In this document: positions 21,457-30,212 of the stretch, piece by piece
Layout of the letters: the number at the start of each line of letters is the position of its first letter
Numbering within the stretch: the first letter of the stretch is position 1
Assembly (NCBI RefSeq): GCF_000482705.1
Contig: NZ_AXWO01000001.1
Location: 434,001 to 498,000, forward strand
Direction of reading: 5' to 3'
DNA length: 64,000 nt
Source of the DNA: Glycomyces arizonensis DSM 44726
GTDB lineage: Bacteria; Actinomycetota; Actinomycetes; Mycobacteriales; Micromonosporaceae
Notes under the pieces: model-generated
Databases searched by the model: none
What the model saw: the letters and a program-made list of their open reading frames with translations, nothing else
Told to the model about the DNA's origin: nothing
Program-made: the position numbers and the translations under genes

Positions 21457-21549
21457 CGGGCCATCCGCGGAGGTGGGCAGCGCGACCGGCGCCGACGCTC
21501 TACGATTGGCGCGAGAGCTCCTCGCCAATTGCCCATTGGAAGGCCGACG

Positions 21550-23088
21550 ATGCCCCGTCCCGTCCGCGACCGGCTGCTGTCCTGGATCCGATCAGGACCG
21601 TCCGCACCACTCGACGTCGACACCTGGTCATCGCGCGCGGCAAGCGAAGACGACGTGCCGCAGGACGGCGACTGCGCCGACCTGCTGTGGGCTCGCGGGT
21701 TCCTGCTCACCGCCGAGGCGCACCGGCCGCCGGTCGCGCACTGGCGCCAGGAGCGGCTCGGCGACCGGTGGCTGTCGTGGGACCCGCGGACGCCGATCGC
21801 CGTGGCGAGCGCCGGTGCGGCCTGGGTGGCCGTTCTCGGACGCGCGATCGACCTCGAGAGCTGGTCGACCGACACCGCCGCGATCGCCGCCGAGCTCCTG
21901 CGATCGCGCCTGCGCGGGCGCGACGCGCTGCAGGGCCGCCTCGACGCGCTCTCGGGCCGCTACGCCGTCTTCGACGGCGACGAGCGCTCGGCGTTCGTCC
22001 AGACCGACGCCGCCGGGATGCGCGCGGTGTTCTACGAGACGGGCGCCTCCGCGCCGTGCGCCGCCTCCCACGCCGGGCTCGTCGCCGAGCACATCGGCGC
22101 CGGGCCGTCGGTGTTCCCCGACCCGGAGCTGCTGCGCGCCACCGAGCGGGCGTACGCCCTGCCGGGCCGGGCCACGACCTTCGCGGGCGTGGTCATGCTG
22201 ACGCCGAACACCGAGCTCGACCTCGTCAGGGGGCGGGTGGGGCGCTGCTTCCCGCGCGAGCCCCAGGAGCAGCGCACCGCGGGCGAGGTGGTCGATGCGG
22301 TGCTCCCGCTGCTCGGAGGCCAGCTCGCCGCGCTGACCGCGACCGAGCGCCTGGAGGTCTCGCTCACCGCCGGGCTCGACAGCCGCACCACCCTCGCGCT
22401 CACCCGGCCGTTCGCCGACAGGCTCATGTACTTCACGTACGACACGGTCGGATCGGGCGGCCCGTCCAGGCGCGGCGTCGAGCACGACGTCGCGGTCGCC
22501 GTCGAGCTCGCGGGGCGCTTCGGGCTCGACCACCACCGCATCGAGGTCAAGGGCCGCACGCCGGCCGAGCCGCTGCGCTCGGTCATGGAGCGCAACTCGC
22601 CGCGGCGCAGCCACCCGGGCCTGGCGGCCGCGCACCGCGGCTACGAGCCCGAGCGGGGCCTGCACCTGCGCTCGAACCTGTACGAGATCGGCCGGGCCTT
22701 CTACCGCGCCCGGCGCGAGCAGCCGCAGGTGCTCAAGCCCGGCCACATGGCGAAGCTGCTGACCAAGAAGACCTCGCAGAGCCCCGAGATACGGGCGGCG
22801 TTCGCCGAGTACGTGGAGGCCACCGACTTCGACCGCGCGCAGCGGCTGTACGACCCGATCGACCTGTTCTATTGGGAGCACCGCTCGGGGATGTGGCTCA
22901 ACGCGCATCTGACCGAGAGCGACGTCGCCTTCGACACGTTCATCCTGGTCAACTCCAGGCTCGTCTACCGGCTGCTGCTCTCGGCGCCGCTGGAGGACCG
23001 GATCGCCGGAACGGTGTTCCTGGAGCTGATCCGGCGCAGCTGGCCCGAGGTGCTCGAGGTGCCGGTCAACGGCGAACTGCTCGCCTAG
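21550..23088 (+). CDS. asparagine-synthetase-like protein lacking the glutaminase cysteine
   Basis: This 512-residue protein has a C-terminal PP-loop ATP-pyrophosphatase domain of the asparagine synthase family, with SLTAGLDSRTTLAL at 271-284 standing in for the usual SGGLDS loop. The N-terminal part keeps the LSGRYAVFDGDE pattern of glutaminase folds but has no N-terminal catalytic cysteine, as in beta-lactam synthetases and lasso-peptide cyclases. It may form an amide bond on an unknown acid. It lies 93 bp after the APS kinase fusion. AAGG precedes ATG 21550 by 6 nt. Its stop overlaps that of the convergent VKOR gene (CTAG). Confidence 0.75.
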   Translation: MPRPVRDRLLSWIRSGPSAPLDVDTWSSRAASEDDVPQDGDCADLLWARGFLLTAEAHRPPVAHWRQERLGDRWLSWDPRTPIAVASAGAAWVAVLGRAIDLESWSTDTAAIAAELLRSRLRGRDALQGRLDALSGRYAVFDGDERSAFVQTDAAGMRAVFYETGASAPCAASHAGLVAEHIGAGPSVFPDPELLRATERAYALPGRATTFAGVVMLTPNTELDLVRGRVGRCFPREPQEQRTAGEVVDAVLPLLGGQLAALTATERLEVSLTAGLDSRTTLALTRPFADRLMYFTYDTVGSGGPSRRGVEHDVAVAVELAGRFGLDHHRIEVKGRTPAEPLRSVMERNSPRRSHPGLAAAHRGYEPERGLHLRSNLYEIGRAFYRARREQPQVLKPGHMAKLLTKKTSQSPEIRAAFAEYVEATDFDRAQRLYDPIDLFYWEHRSGMWLNAHLTESDVAFDTFILVNSRLVYRLLLSAPLEDRIAGTVFLELIRRSWPEVLEVPVNGELLA

Positions 23089-23738
23089 AGCAGGGTGGAC
23101 CAGTAGTCCCAGAAGCCCATGCCGACGATCGCCACGACGACGCCGTACAGGACGGCCAGGCCGATCCAGTGGTAGCGGAGCAGGTCGTCGACGGGCTCGC
23201 GCCAGCCCTCGCCGACGGGGATGGCGCCGCTGCGGAGGTTGTGGACGGTGGTGAACCAGAAGATCGCCAGGACCGCCGCCCACACGGCCATGCACCACGG
23301 GCAGAGCACGCCGATCTCGTAGACCGACTGGAAGATCAGCCAGCCGACGAAGACGAGGCCCGCGAGCGTGCCGAGGTTGAAGGTCAGGCGCACCCACCGC
23401 GGCAGAGCGACCCGCGACAGCAGCAGCACGCCCGTGAAGAGGACGAACGGGAAGGCCATGAGCCCGATGACCGGGTTCGAGAAGCCGAACACCGACGCCT
23501 GCGGCGTCGCCATGACGGTGCCGCACGACAGGACCGGGTTGAAGTCGCACGAGATGACGTGGCCCGGGTCGATCAGCGAGGCGATGCGCTCATAGGTGAG
23601 GTCGAACGCGGCCGCGAGGCCGACGAGCCCGCCTATCAGCAGGACCAGGCCCGTGGTCACCCGTCCTCTGGCCGCCCTGGCCTCCCGCCCGAATGCCTCG
23701 TCCATCGCCGTCCGTGTCCGTTCCGAAGTCATGGTCAT
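23085..23738 (-). CDS. vitamin K epoxide reductase (VKOR) family protein
   Basis: Bacterial VKOR proteins reoxidise DsbA-like thiol oxidases and pass electrons to quinone, so this acts in disulfide formation outside the membrane. The 217-residue protein has the active CPWC pair at 146-149, the loop cysteines C64 and C72, and five or so membrane helices. No DsbA partner is adjacent. The stop codon shares CTAG with the convergent asparagine-synthetase-like gene. Confidence 0.92.
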   Translation of the reverse strand: MTMTSERTRTAMDEAFGREARAARGRVTTGLVLLIGGLVGLAAAFDLTYERIASLIDPGHVISCDFNPVLSCGTVMATPQASVFGFSNPVIGLMAFPFVLFTGVLLLSRVALPRWVRLTFNLGTLAGLVFVGWLIFQSVYEIGVLCPWCMAVWAAVLAIFWFTTVHNLRSGAIPVGEGWREPVDDLLRYHWIGLAVLYGVVVAIVGMGFWDYWSTLL

Positions 23739-23798
23739 GCCCGGACTAACGACCGCACCGACATCGAGGTTGCGGTCGTCGATCCGGGGCTTAGACGG

Positions 23799-24668
23799 CT
23801 AACCGCGGATTCCGGTTCCCCCGTCGACCACGAGTGTCTGGCCCGTCACATAGGAGGCCGACGGGGCGCAGAAGAACGCCGCCGCCGCGGCCACCTCTTC
23901 GGGCGTGCCGGGGCGGCCCATCGGGCCGTCGAGGCCGCGCTGGAGCTCGGGGACGGTCGAGGAGCCGGTGCGGATCAGGCCCGGCGCCACCGCGTTGACC
24001 GTCACGCCGTCGGCGACGACCTCGGTGGCCAGCGCCTTCGTCAGGCCGGTGACGCCCGCCTTCGCGGCGGCGTAGGCGGCCTCGGCGGGGACGGCGTTGA
24101 CGACGCCGATGGCGGCGGCGACGTTGACGATGCGGCCCCAGCCGCGCTCGGCCATGCCCTGCACGAACGCGCGCGAGACGAGGAAGGAGGTGTCGAGGTT
24201 CCGGGCCAGCTCCGTCTGCCAGTCCGCATAGGACAGCTGGGCGACGGGCTTGACCACGGCCGGATCGGTCTTCGAGGTGAGCCCGGCGTTGTTGACGACG
24301 ATGTCGACCTCGCCGACGGCGTCGGTGACCGCGTCGGCCAGCCCGCCGACCTCGGCCTCGTCGGTGAGGTCGGCGACGAAGCCGACCGCGTCGATCTCCC
24401 CGGCCCGCTCGTGGATGCGCTTGGTGGTGGAGACGACCGCCACGGCGGCGCCGAGCAGGCGCAGCCGGGTGGCGATGGCGTAGCCGATGCCGTCGGGGGC
24501 GCCGGCGCCGGTCACGAGCGCGATCTTGCCTGCGAGGGAGTCGAGTTCTTGGATTCGGCCGAGCTGGCTCGCCTGGTCGCCCCCGAGTTCGTTCGCGGGC
24601 AGGTCGATCACCTCGGCGAGATCGCCGTCTCGGTCGTATGGCGCTTGCCTCGGTCGCGGTGAGTTCAT
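23799..24668 (-). CDS. short-chain dehydrogenase/reductase family protein
   Basis: The 289-residue protein has an SDR Rossmann fold with TGAGAPDGIGYA for NAD(P), NNAG, the YAAAK catalytic Tyr-Lys pair and the C-terminal VDGGTG. The usual catalytic serine is not seen: where most members have NISS this one reads NVAAAIG. About 45 extra residues precede the fold, and the exact start is uncertain because no good ribosome site is visible. The substrate cannot be told from the sequence. Confidence 0.8.
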   Translation of the reverse strand: MNSPRPRQAPYDRDGDLAEVIDLPANELGGDQASQLGRIQELDSLAGKIALVTGAGAPDGIGYAIATRLRLLGAAVAVVSTTKRIHERAGEIDAVGFVADLTDEAEVGGLADAVTDAVGEVDIVVNNAGLTSKTDPAVVKPVAQLSYADWQTELARNLDTSFLVSRAFVQGMAERGWGRIVNVAAAIGVVNAVPAEAAYAAAKAGVTGLTKALATEVVADGVTVNAVAPGLIRTGSSTVPELQRGLDGPMGRPGTPEEVAAAAAFFCAPSASYVTGQTLVVDGGTGIRG

Positions 24669-24771
24669 GCGGCGAGTCTCTCATGTACCGATGACGAAAC
24701 ACAGCACCGCCGGGCCCCGATCAAGTGAATCGGGGTCCGGAGCGGATGCGGCGCCGTGTCATCATCGAACG

Positions 24772-25383
24772 ATGGAGCCCGAGTTCGGCGAGACGCTGAC
24801 GGCGTTGGCCCGCAGCGCCGTCGAGACGAGCTTCGCGCGCCGCCCGCCGCACCCGGCCGAGCTGGTCGAGCGCCTCGCGCCCGCGCCGAGGACCGCGGTC
24901 CTGGACGAGCCGGGGGCGACGTTCGTCACCCTGGAGCGCGGCTCGCGGCTGCGCGGGTGCATCGGGACGCTGGCGGCGCTGCGGCCCTTGGGGTTCGACG
25001 TCGTGCGCAACGCGCGCCTGGCCGCGCGCGACCCGCGCACGGCGCCGGTCGAGGCCGCCGAGCTGCCGGAGCTGACGGTGACCGTGGCGGTCCTGTCGAC
25101 GGCGCGGCCGCTGGCGGTGTCCTCCTTCGCCGCGCTGCTCGAGCACCTGCGGCCGGGCACGGACGGGCTGACGCTGCTCGGACCCGAGCGCCGCAGGGCC
25201 ACGTTCCTGCCGTCGGTGTGGCGCTCGCTGGCCGAACCGGAGCGGTTCGTGGCGGCGCTGCTGCGCAAGGGCGGCTGGCCGCAGGCACTGTGGACGGCCG
25301 ATCTGCGCGCGGCGATGTGGCCCGAGGACCTCGCGGCCGAACGCTATACGGCCGAATCGTTCACCGCCCGCTGGGCAGTGTGA
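24772..25383 (+). CDS. AMMECR1 domain protein
   Basis: This 203-residue protein is an AMMECR1-type protein (AmmeMemoRadiSam system protein A) with the signature LRGCIGTLAALRPL. The biochemical role of the family is not settled. Members often sit beside a radical SAM gene and a Memo gene, but neither is present here. The ATG has no clear Shine-Dalgarno site. The last 23 bp overlap the 3' end of the convergent phzF-like gene. Confidence 0.82.
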   Translation: MEPEFGETLTALARSAVETSFARRPPHPAELVERLAPAPRTAVLDEPGATFVTLERGSRLRGCIGTLAALRPLGFDVVRNARLAARDPRTAPVEAAELPELTVTVAVLSTARPLAVSSFAALLEHLRPGTDGLTLLGPERRRATFLPSVWRSLAEPERFVAALLRKGGWPQALWTADLRAAMWPEDLAAERYTAESFTARWAV

Positions 25384-26248
25384 CAAGCTCGCCCTTCGCG
25401 ACCATGGCGACCGAGCCGGTGACCGAGACCGAGACGGCCTTGCCGCCCTCGACGACGACCTCGCCGAGCATGGCCGAGGGGCGGCCCATCTCGGCGCCCT
25501 GGGCGATCGCGTAGGTGTGGGTGCCGTCGCCGCTGACGAGGCCCTGATCGACGAGGTGGACGCCGAGGGCGAGGGCCGCCGATCCGGTGGCCGGGTCCTC
25601 GCCGACGCCGAGGTGGAAGAGGCGGCCGTGGACGGCGTTCGTCTCGGGGTCGAAGCTGAAGAGGTAGACCTTCTCGAGGTGGCCGGGGGTGTCGACGGCC
25701 GCGGCCACGTCGGCGTCGGCGAGGCGCACGAAGTTGTGGGCGTACCCGGCGCCGGCCGTCTGCGGCGTGCCGATGACGCGGGAGGCGTCCAGGCCGCAGG
25801 CCGCGGCGGCGGCCGCCGGGTCGAGGGCGAGGCCGACCTCGATGGCGGTGGAGGTGAGCTTCGCGGCGCTCCCGTCGAGTTCGAGGGTCATGAGACCGGC
25901 CGCGCACTCCTGGACCACCGTGGCGCCCCTCGGCTCGACCCGCCCGGAGCCGACCGCGGCGAGGGCCGCGCCGACCGTGGGGTGCCCGGCGAACGGCAGT
26001 TCCTCCGTCGGAGTGAAGATCCGGGCGCGGTAGTCGGCCTCGCCGGTGGTCGGCGGCAGGACGAACACGGTCTCGGAGTAGCCGAACTCGACCGCGATCG
26101 CCTGCATCTGCTCCGTGGTCAGGGCTTCGGCCTCGTAGACGACGGCCAGTTGGTTGCCGGTATAGGGCATCGGCGCGGCGCCCGCTCCGCCTGGGGCGGG
26201 AGTGGGCGACGGGAGGGCGAAGACGTCGACGATCGCGAAGGGAAGCAT
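25361..26248 (-). CDS. PhzF family isomerase-like protein
   Basis: The 295-residue protein matches the PhzF/diaminopimelate-epimerase-fold family: FTGN-type opening (MPYTGNQLAVV), SETVFVLPP with the conserved glutamate, RIFTPTEELPFAGHPT and the closing region GEDPATGSAA. PhzF itself isomerises a phenazine precursor, but most relatives have unknown substrates and no other phenazine gene is present. It is divergent from mrp with 55 bp between the starts. Confidence 0.88.
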   Translation of the reverse strand: MLPFAIVDVFALPSPTPAPGGAGAAPMPYTGNQLAVVYEAEALTTEQMQAIAVEFGYSETVFVLPPTTGEADYRARIFTPTEELPFAGHPTVGAALAAVGSGRVEPRGATVVQECAAGLMTLELDGSAAKLTSTAIEVGLALDPAAAAAACGLDASRVIGTPQTAGAGYAHNFVRLADADVAAAVDTPGHLEKVYLFSFDPETNAVHGRLFHLGVGEDPATGSAALALGVHLVDQGLVSGDGTHTYAIAQGAEMGRPSAMLGEVVVEGGKAVSVSVTGSVAMVAKGELVTLPSGR

Positions 26249-26291
26249 GTGCGGCAGCGTACTGCCGAATGGCGATTCGCGTCCACGTGGC

Positions 26292-26303
26292 TACGATTGG
26301 GGC
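26292..26303 (+). promoter_or_regulatory. possible leaderless -10 element of mrp
   Basis: TACGAT (26292-26297) lies 6 nt before the mrp ATG at 26304, with no Shine-Dalgarno site between, consistent with a TANNNT leaderless promoter in the 55-bp divergent gap. Confidence 0.4.
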
Positions 26304-27440
26304 ATGTCTGATACCGCCGCTGTAGTCGAGGCCGTACGCGAAGCGCTTTCGCAGGTCAACGACCCCGAGATCCGCCGCCCCATCACCGAGCTGGGGATGG
26401 TCGACGCCATCGAGGCCGACGGCGGCCGCCTGCGCGTGAAGATCCTGCTCACGGTCGCCGCCTGCCCGCTGCGCGACACGCTCCAGCGCGACGTGCGCGA
26501 GGCGGCGCTCGGCGTCGAGGGCGTCGATGCGGCCGAGGTCGAGTTCGGCGTCATGAGCGAGGAGCAGCGCAAGGGCCTCCAGGCCAAGCTGCGCGGCCCC
26601 GGCCAGGCCGAGCCGGTCATCCCGTTCAACCTGCCGCAGTCGCGCACCCGCGTGTTCGCCGTCGCCTCCGGCAAGGGCGGGGTCGGCAAGTCGTCGATCA
26701 CGGTGAACCTGGCCGCCGCGCTCGCGCGGAAGGGCCTGTCGGTCGGCGTCGTGGACGCCGACATCTACGGCCACTCGGTGCCCCGCATGCTCGGCGTCGA
26801 GGGCGCGCCGACGCAGGTCGAGGACATGATCATGCCGCCGCAGTCGCACGGCATGAAGGTGATCTCGATCGGGATGTTCACCCCGGGCAACACCGCCGTG
26901 GTGTGGCGCGGTCCGATGCTGCACCGCGCGCTCCAGCAGTTCCTCGCCGACGTCTACTGGGGCGATCTGGACGTGCTGCTGCTGGACCTGCCGCCCGGCA
27001 CCGGCGACATCGCGATCTCGGTGGCCCAGCTGCTGCCGACCGCGGAGCTGGTCGTGGTGACCACCCCGCAGCAGGCCGCCGCGGAGGTGGCCGAGCGGGC
27101 CGGGGCGATCGTCACCCAGACCCACCAGAAGCTCGCGGGCGTGGTCGAGAACATGTCGTGGATGGAGCTGCCCGACGGCTCGCACATGGAGCCGTTCGGC
27201 TCCGGCGGCGGCAAGACCGTCGCCGAGGCGCTCACCAGGGACGTCGGCGCCGAGGTGCCGCTTCTAGGCCAGGTGCCGCTCGACCCGCGGCTGCGCGAGG
27301 GCGGCGACGCGGGGGTGCCGCTGGTCCTGTCGGACCCCGACGCCGAGGCGTCTCGGGCGATCCGCGCGGTGGCCGACCAGCTCGCCGTCCGCAAGGTGTC
27401 GCTGGCGGGCAAGCAGCTCGGCCTGACGCCGACCTCCTGA
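26304..27440 (+). CDS. mrp: Mrp/ApbC family iron-sulfur cluster carrier ATPase
   Basis: Mrp proteins carry and transfer [4Fe-4S] clusters to apoproteins. The 378-residue protein has an N-terminal MIP18-like (DUF59) domain of about 100 residues and a C-terminal P-loop ATPase with deviant Walker A SGKGGVGKSS and the DADIYGHS and DLPPGTGD motifs. The CxxC found near the C-terminus of many homologues is not evident here, as in some actinobacterial members. It is convergent with dapD. Confidence 0.92.
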   Translation: MSDTAAVVEAVREALSQVNDPEIRRPITELGMVDAIEADGGRLRVKILLTVAACPLRDTLQRDVREAALGVEGVDAAEVEFGVMSEEQRKGLQAKLRGPGQAEPVIPFNLPQSRTRVFAVASGKGGVGKSSITVNLAAALARKGLSVGVVDADIYGHSVPRMLGVEGAPTQVEDMIMPPQSHGMKVISIGMFTPGNTAVVWRGPMLHRALQQFLADVYWGDLDVLLLDLPPGTGDIAISVAQLLPTAELVVVTTPQQAAAEVAERAGAIVTQTHQKLAGVVENMSWMELPDGSHMEPFGSGGGKTVAEALTRDVGAEVPLLGQVPLDPRLREGGDAGVPLVLSDPDAEASRAIRAVADQLAVRKVSLAGKQLGLTPTS

Positions 27441-27446
27441 CCTGAC

Positions 27447-27476
27447 CGGCCCGCCCGAGCCGTCTCGGGCGGGCCG
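27447..27476. terminator. bidirectional hairpin between mrp and dapD
   Basis: A perfect 13-bp stem (27447-27459 with 27464-27476) closes a CCGT loop in the 42-bp space between the convergent stops at 27440 and 27483. CCTT follows on the plus strand. Confidence 0.8.
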
Positions 27477-27482
27477 CCTTCG

Positions 27483-28412
27483 CTACTGGGCGCTGTGCAG
27501 GGCCTCGTTGAGCTCGCCCCACGAGCCCGAGCGCGGCCGCACCTCCAGCACGCCGGTCTGGGTGTTGGTCCAGAACTGGAGGTCGTCCTTGCCCGACAGC
27601 GTCGCGGCCTTGACCACGGTCCCGTCCGGCAGCGTCACCTTCGAGCCGGCGGTGACGTAGCACCCGGCGGCCACGACGCAGTTGTCGCCCAAGGAGATCC
27701 CGATTCCGGCGTTCGCGCCGAGCAGGCAGCGCTCGCCGATCGAGACGACCTCCTTGCCGCCGCCCGAGAGGGTGCCCATGATCGAGGAGCCGCCGCCGAT
27801 GTCCGAGCCGTCGCCGACGACGACGCCCGCCGAGATGCGGCCCTCGACCATCGAGTTGCCGAGCGTCCCGGCGTTGAAGTTCACGAAGCCCTCGTGCATG
27901 ACGGTGGTGCCCTCGGCCAGGTGCGCGCCGAGGCGCACCCGCGAGGCGTCGGCGATGCGCACCCCGCGCGGGGTCACGTAGTCGACCATCGGCGGGAACT
28001 TGTCCACCGACTTCACCGCCAGCACCTGCCCGGCCCGGCGCAGCCGCAGCCGCGCCTCATTCACCGCATCGGCCGGGACCGGCCCGAAGTTCGTCCAGGC
28101 GTTGTTGGGCAGCAGCCCGAACTGCCCGGACAGGTCGACCGAGTGGGGGGTGACGATCCGGTGCGAGAGCAGGTGCAGGCGCAGGTACACGTCGGCGGTG
28201 TCGGCCGGCGCCTCGGCCAGGGAGACCACGGACACCGCGATGCCCTTGGACGCGGTGCCGGTGGGGTTCTCGGTGTCGACGTCGGGGGCCTTCAGGCCGT
28301 CCGGGGCCGCGCCGAGGCCGAGCTCGTTGAACCACACGTCGAGGACGGTCCCGTCGGCGGCGACGGTCGCCACGCCGGTGCCCCATGCTGCGTCAGTCAG
28401 GAATGCATTCAC
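27483..28412 (-). CDS. dapD: 2,3,4,5-tetrahydropyridine-2,6-dicarboxylate N-succinyltransferase
   Basis: DapD succinylates tetrahydrodipicolinate in the lysine/meso-diaminopimelate pathway, which feeds peptidoglycan. The 309-residue protein is of the actinobacterial type, with a left-handed beta helix of hexapeptide repeats (about 170-275) and the EGRISAGVVVGDGSDIGGGSSIMGTL segment. The GTG start at 28412 sits 6 nt after a TAGGCT -10 element. It is divergent from dapE across only 39 bp, as in mycobacteria. Confidence 0.95.
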   Translation of the reverse strand: MNAFLTDAAWGTGVATVAADGTVLDVWFNELGLGAAPDGLKAPDVDTENPTGTASKGIAVSVVSLAEAPADTADVYLRLHLLSHRIVTPHSVDLSGQFGLLPNNAWTNFGPVPADAVNEARLRLRRAGQVLAVKSVDKFPPMVDYVTPRGVRIADASRVRLGAHLAEGTTVMHEGFVNFNAGTLGNSMVEGRISAGVVVGDGSDIGGGSSIMGTLSGGGKEVVSIGERCLLGANAGIGISLGDNCVVAAGCYVTAGSKVTLPDGTVVKAATLSGKDDLQFWTNTQTGVLEVRPRSGSWGELNEALHSAQ

Positions 28413-28451
28413 GCTGAGAGCCTATCGGCGCGGCGGGTATCGTCTGCGAGT
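28413..28451. promoter_or_regulatory. 39-bp back-to-back leaderless promoter region of dapD and dapE
   Basis: On the minus strand TAGGCT (28424-28419) lies 6 nt before the dapD GTG. On the plus strand TATCGT (28438-28443) lies 8 nt before the dapE GTG. Neither gene has a Shine-Dalgarno site. The two -10 boxes are 13 bp apart, so the promoters must overlap each other's upstream elements. Confidence 0.55.
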
Positions 28452-29525
28452 GTGACAGTTTTGAGTGAGGCGGTACTCGCCGATCCGGTGGCGCTCACCA
28501 GGGCGCTGTGCGACATTCCGTCGGTCTCGGGGGACGAGGCGGCGATCTGCGACGCCGTGGAGGCGGCGCTGGGGCGCATCGAGCGGCTCAAGGTCGAGCG
28601 CGTCGGCAACACCCTCGTCGCCCGCACGGAGCTGGGCCGCGAGCGGCGCGTCATGCTCGCCGGACACCTCGACACCGTCCCGGTGAACGACAACTTCCCC
28701 ACCCGCCTGGACGGCGACGTGCTGTGGGGGCTGGGGACCTCGGACATGAAGTCGGGGACGGCGCTGGCGCTGTGGATCGCCGCCACCGTCGCCGAGCCGA
28801 AGTTCGACCTGAGCTTCGCGTTCTACGACTGCGAGGAGATCGAGGCCGAGCGCAACGGGCTCAACCGGCTCGCGAAGTCCCGGCCCGAACTGCTGGCCGC
28901 CGACTTCGCGATCCTCCTGGAGCCCACCTACGGCCTAGTGGAGGCCGGCTGCCAGGGGACGATGCGGGCGCGCGTCACCACGCGGGGCAGGCGGGCGCAC
29001 TCGGCGCGGTCGTGGAAGGGCGAGAACGCCATCCACAAGGCAGCTGCTCTCCTGGACCGGCTGAACGCCTACGACGCCAGGGAGGTCGTCGTCGACGGCT
29101 GCGCCTACCGGGAGGGCCTGAACGCGGTCTTCATCGGCGGCGGGGTGGCCGGGAACGTCGTCCCCGACGAGTGCTGGGTGGAGGTGAACTACCGCTTCGC
29201 GCCCGACCGGGACGAGGCCGCGGCCGAGGCGCACCTGCGGGAGGTCTTCGACGGGTTCGACTTCGCGGTCACCGACTCGGCGCCGTCGTGCCGCCCCGGC
29301 CTGGACCGACCCGAGGCGGCCGAGTTCGTCGCCGCCGCGGGCGGCGAGTTCCGCGCCAAGCTCGGCTGGACCGACGTGGCCCGCTTCGCCACGCTCGGGA
29401 TCCCCGCCGTCAACTTCGGGCCGGGCGACCCGAACCTCGCCCACAAGCAGGACGAGCGCGTCGAGCTCCCCCGCATCCGCGCGTGCGCGGACTCGCTGCT
29501 CGCCTACGTCACGGAGGAATCATGA
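28452..29525 (+). CDS. dapE: succinyl-diaminopimelate desuccinylase
   Basis: DapE removes succinate from N-succinyl-LL-diaminopimelate, the step that follows DapD and the DapC aminotransferase. The 357-residue protein is an M20 di-zinc enzyme: AGHLDTVP and GTSDMKSGTA hold zinc ligands, CEEIEAERNG the catalytic glutamates, and PNLAHKQDERVEL the last histidine. GTG 28452 is chosen because it follows the -10 box at leaderless distance. The stop overlaps the next start (ATGA). Confidence 0.94.
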   Translation: MTVLSEAVLADPVALTRALCDIPSVSGDEAAICDAVEAALGRIERLKVERVGNTLVARTELGRERRVMLAGHLDTVPVNDNFPTRLDGDVLWGLGTSDMKSGTALALWIAATVAEPKFDLSFAFYDCEEIEAERNGLNRLAKSRPELLAADFAILLEPTYGLVEAGCQGTMRARVTTRGRRAHSARSWKGENAIHKAAALLDRLNAYDAREVVVDGCAYREGLNAVFIGGGVAGNVVPDECWVEVNYRFAPDRDEAAAEAHLREVFDGFDFAVTDSAPSCRPGLDRPEAAEFVAAAGGEFRAKLGWTDVARFATLGIPAVNFGPGDPNLAHKQDERVELPRIRACADSLLAYVTEES

Positions 29526-30208
29526 CGATCAAGCGCCGCGTCACGGCCGACGAGCACCTGTTGGACTCGCGCCGCAGCGACGAGTGGAAGCGGAAGGCGT
29601 CCTGGCGGGTCATGAAGATCCAGGCCGAGTTCGTCGAGGGCTTCGACAAGCTGGAGGAGGCGGAGCTGGGCGACGCCATCGGCGTCTACGGCTCGGCCCG
29701 CACTCCGGTCGGCTCCGAGGAGTACCGGCTCGGCGTGGAACTGGGCCGCAAGCTCGGCAAGGCCGGGTTCTCGATCCTCACCGGCGGCGGGCCGGGCGCG
29801 ATGGAGGCGGCCAACCGGGGCGCGGCCGAGGCGGGCGTCAAATCGGTCGGCCTCGGCATCGAGCTGCCGTTCGAGCAGGGGGTCAACGACTACGTGGACA
29901 TCCAGCTGGACTTCCACTACTTCTTCGTCCGCAAGGTCATGTTCCTGAAGTACTCGTGCGGGTTCTGCGCCCTGCCGGGCGGCTACGGGACGATGGACGA
30001 GCTGTTCGAGTCGCTCACGCTCGTCCAGACCGAGAAGGTCGGGAAGTTCCCCATCGCGCTGATCGGCACGGCGTACTGGGGCGGTCTGGTGGACTGGCTG
30101 CGCACCAGCATGGTCGAGCAGCGCAAGATCCACCCCGACGACGTGGAGCTGGTGCTCGTGACCGACGACGTCGACGAGGCCGTGGAGCACATGGGCACCG
30201 CCCGCTGA
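29522..30208 (+). CDS. LOG family (TIGR00730-type) Rossmann-fold protein
   Basis: LOG proteins are cytokinin-riboside-monophosphate phosphoribohydrolases or related nucleotide hydrolases. The 228-residue protein has both signature motifs, GGGPGAMEAANRGA and PGGYGTMDELFE. It overlaps dapE by ATGA, so the two are translated together. A LOG gene (Rv1205) also follows dapE in M. tuberculosis. Confidence 0.92.
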   Translation: MTIKRRVTADEHLLDSRRSDEWKRKASWRVMKIQAEFVEGFDKLEEAELGDAIGVYGSARTPVGSEEYRLGVELGRKLGKAGFSILTGGGPGAMEAANRGAAEAGVKSVGLGIELPFEQGVNDYVDIQLDFHYFFVRKVMFLKYSCGFCALPGGYGTMDELFESLTLVQTEKVGKFPIALIGTAYWGGLVDWLRTSMVEQRKIHPDDVELVLVTDDVDEAVEHMGTAR

Positions 30209-30212
30209 TCGT

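Noticed and set aside
20217-24662. Open frame of 1481 codons on the plus strand
   Set aside because: It runs through several well-identified genes on both strands (APS kinase, asparagine-synthetase-like, VKOR and SDR) and is rich in Arg, Ala and Pro; it is a shadow frame.
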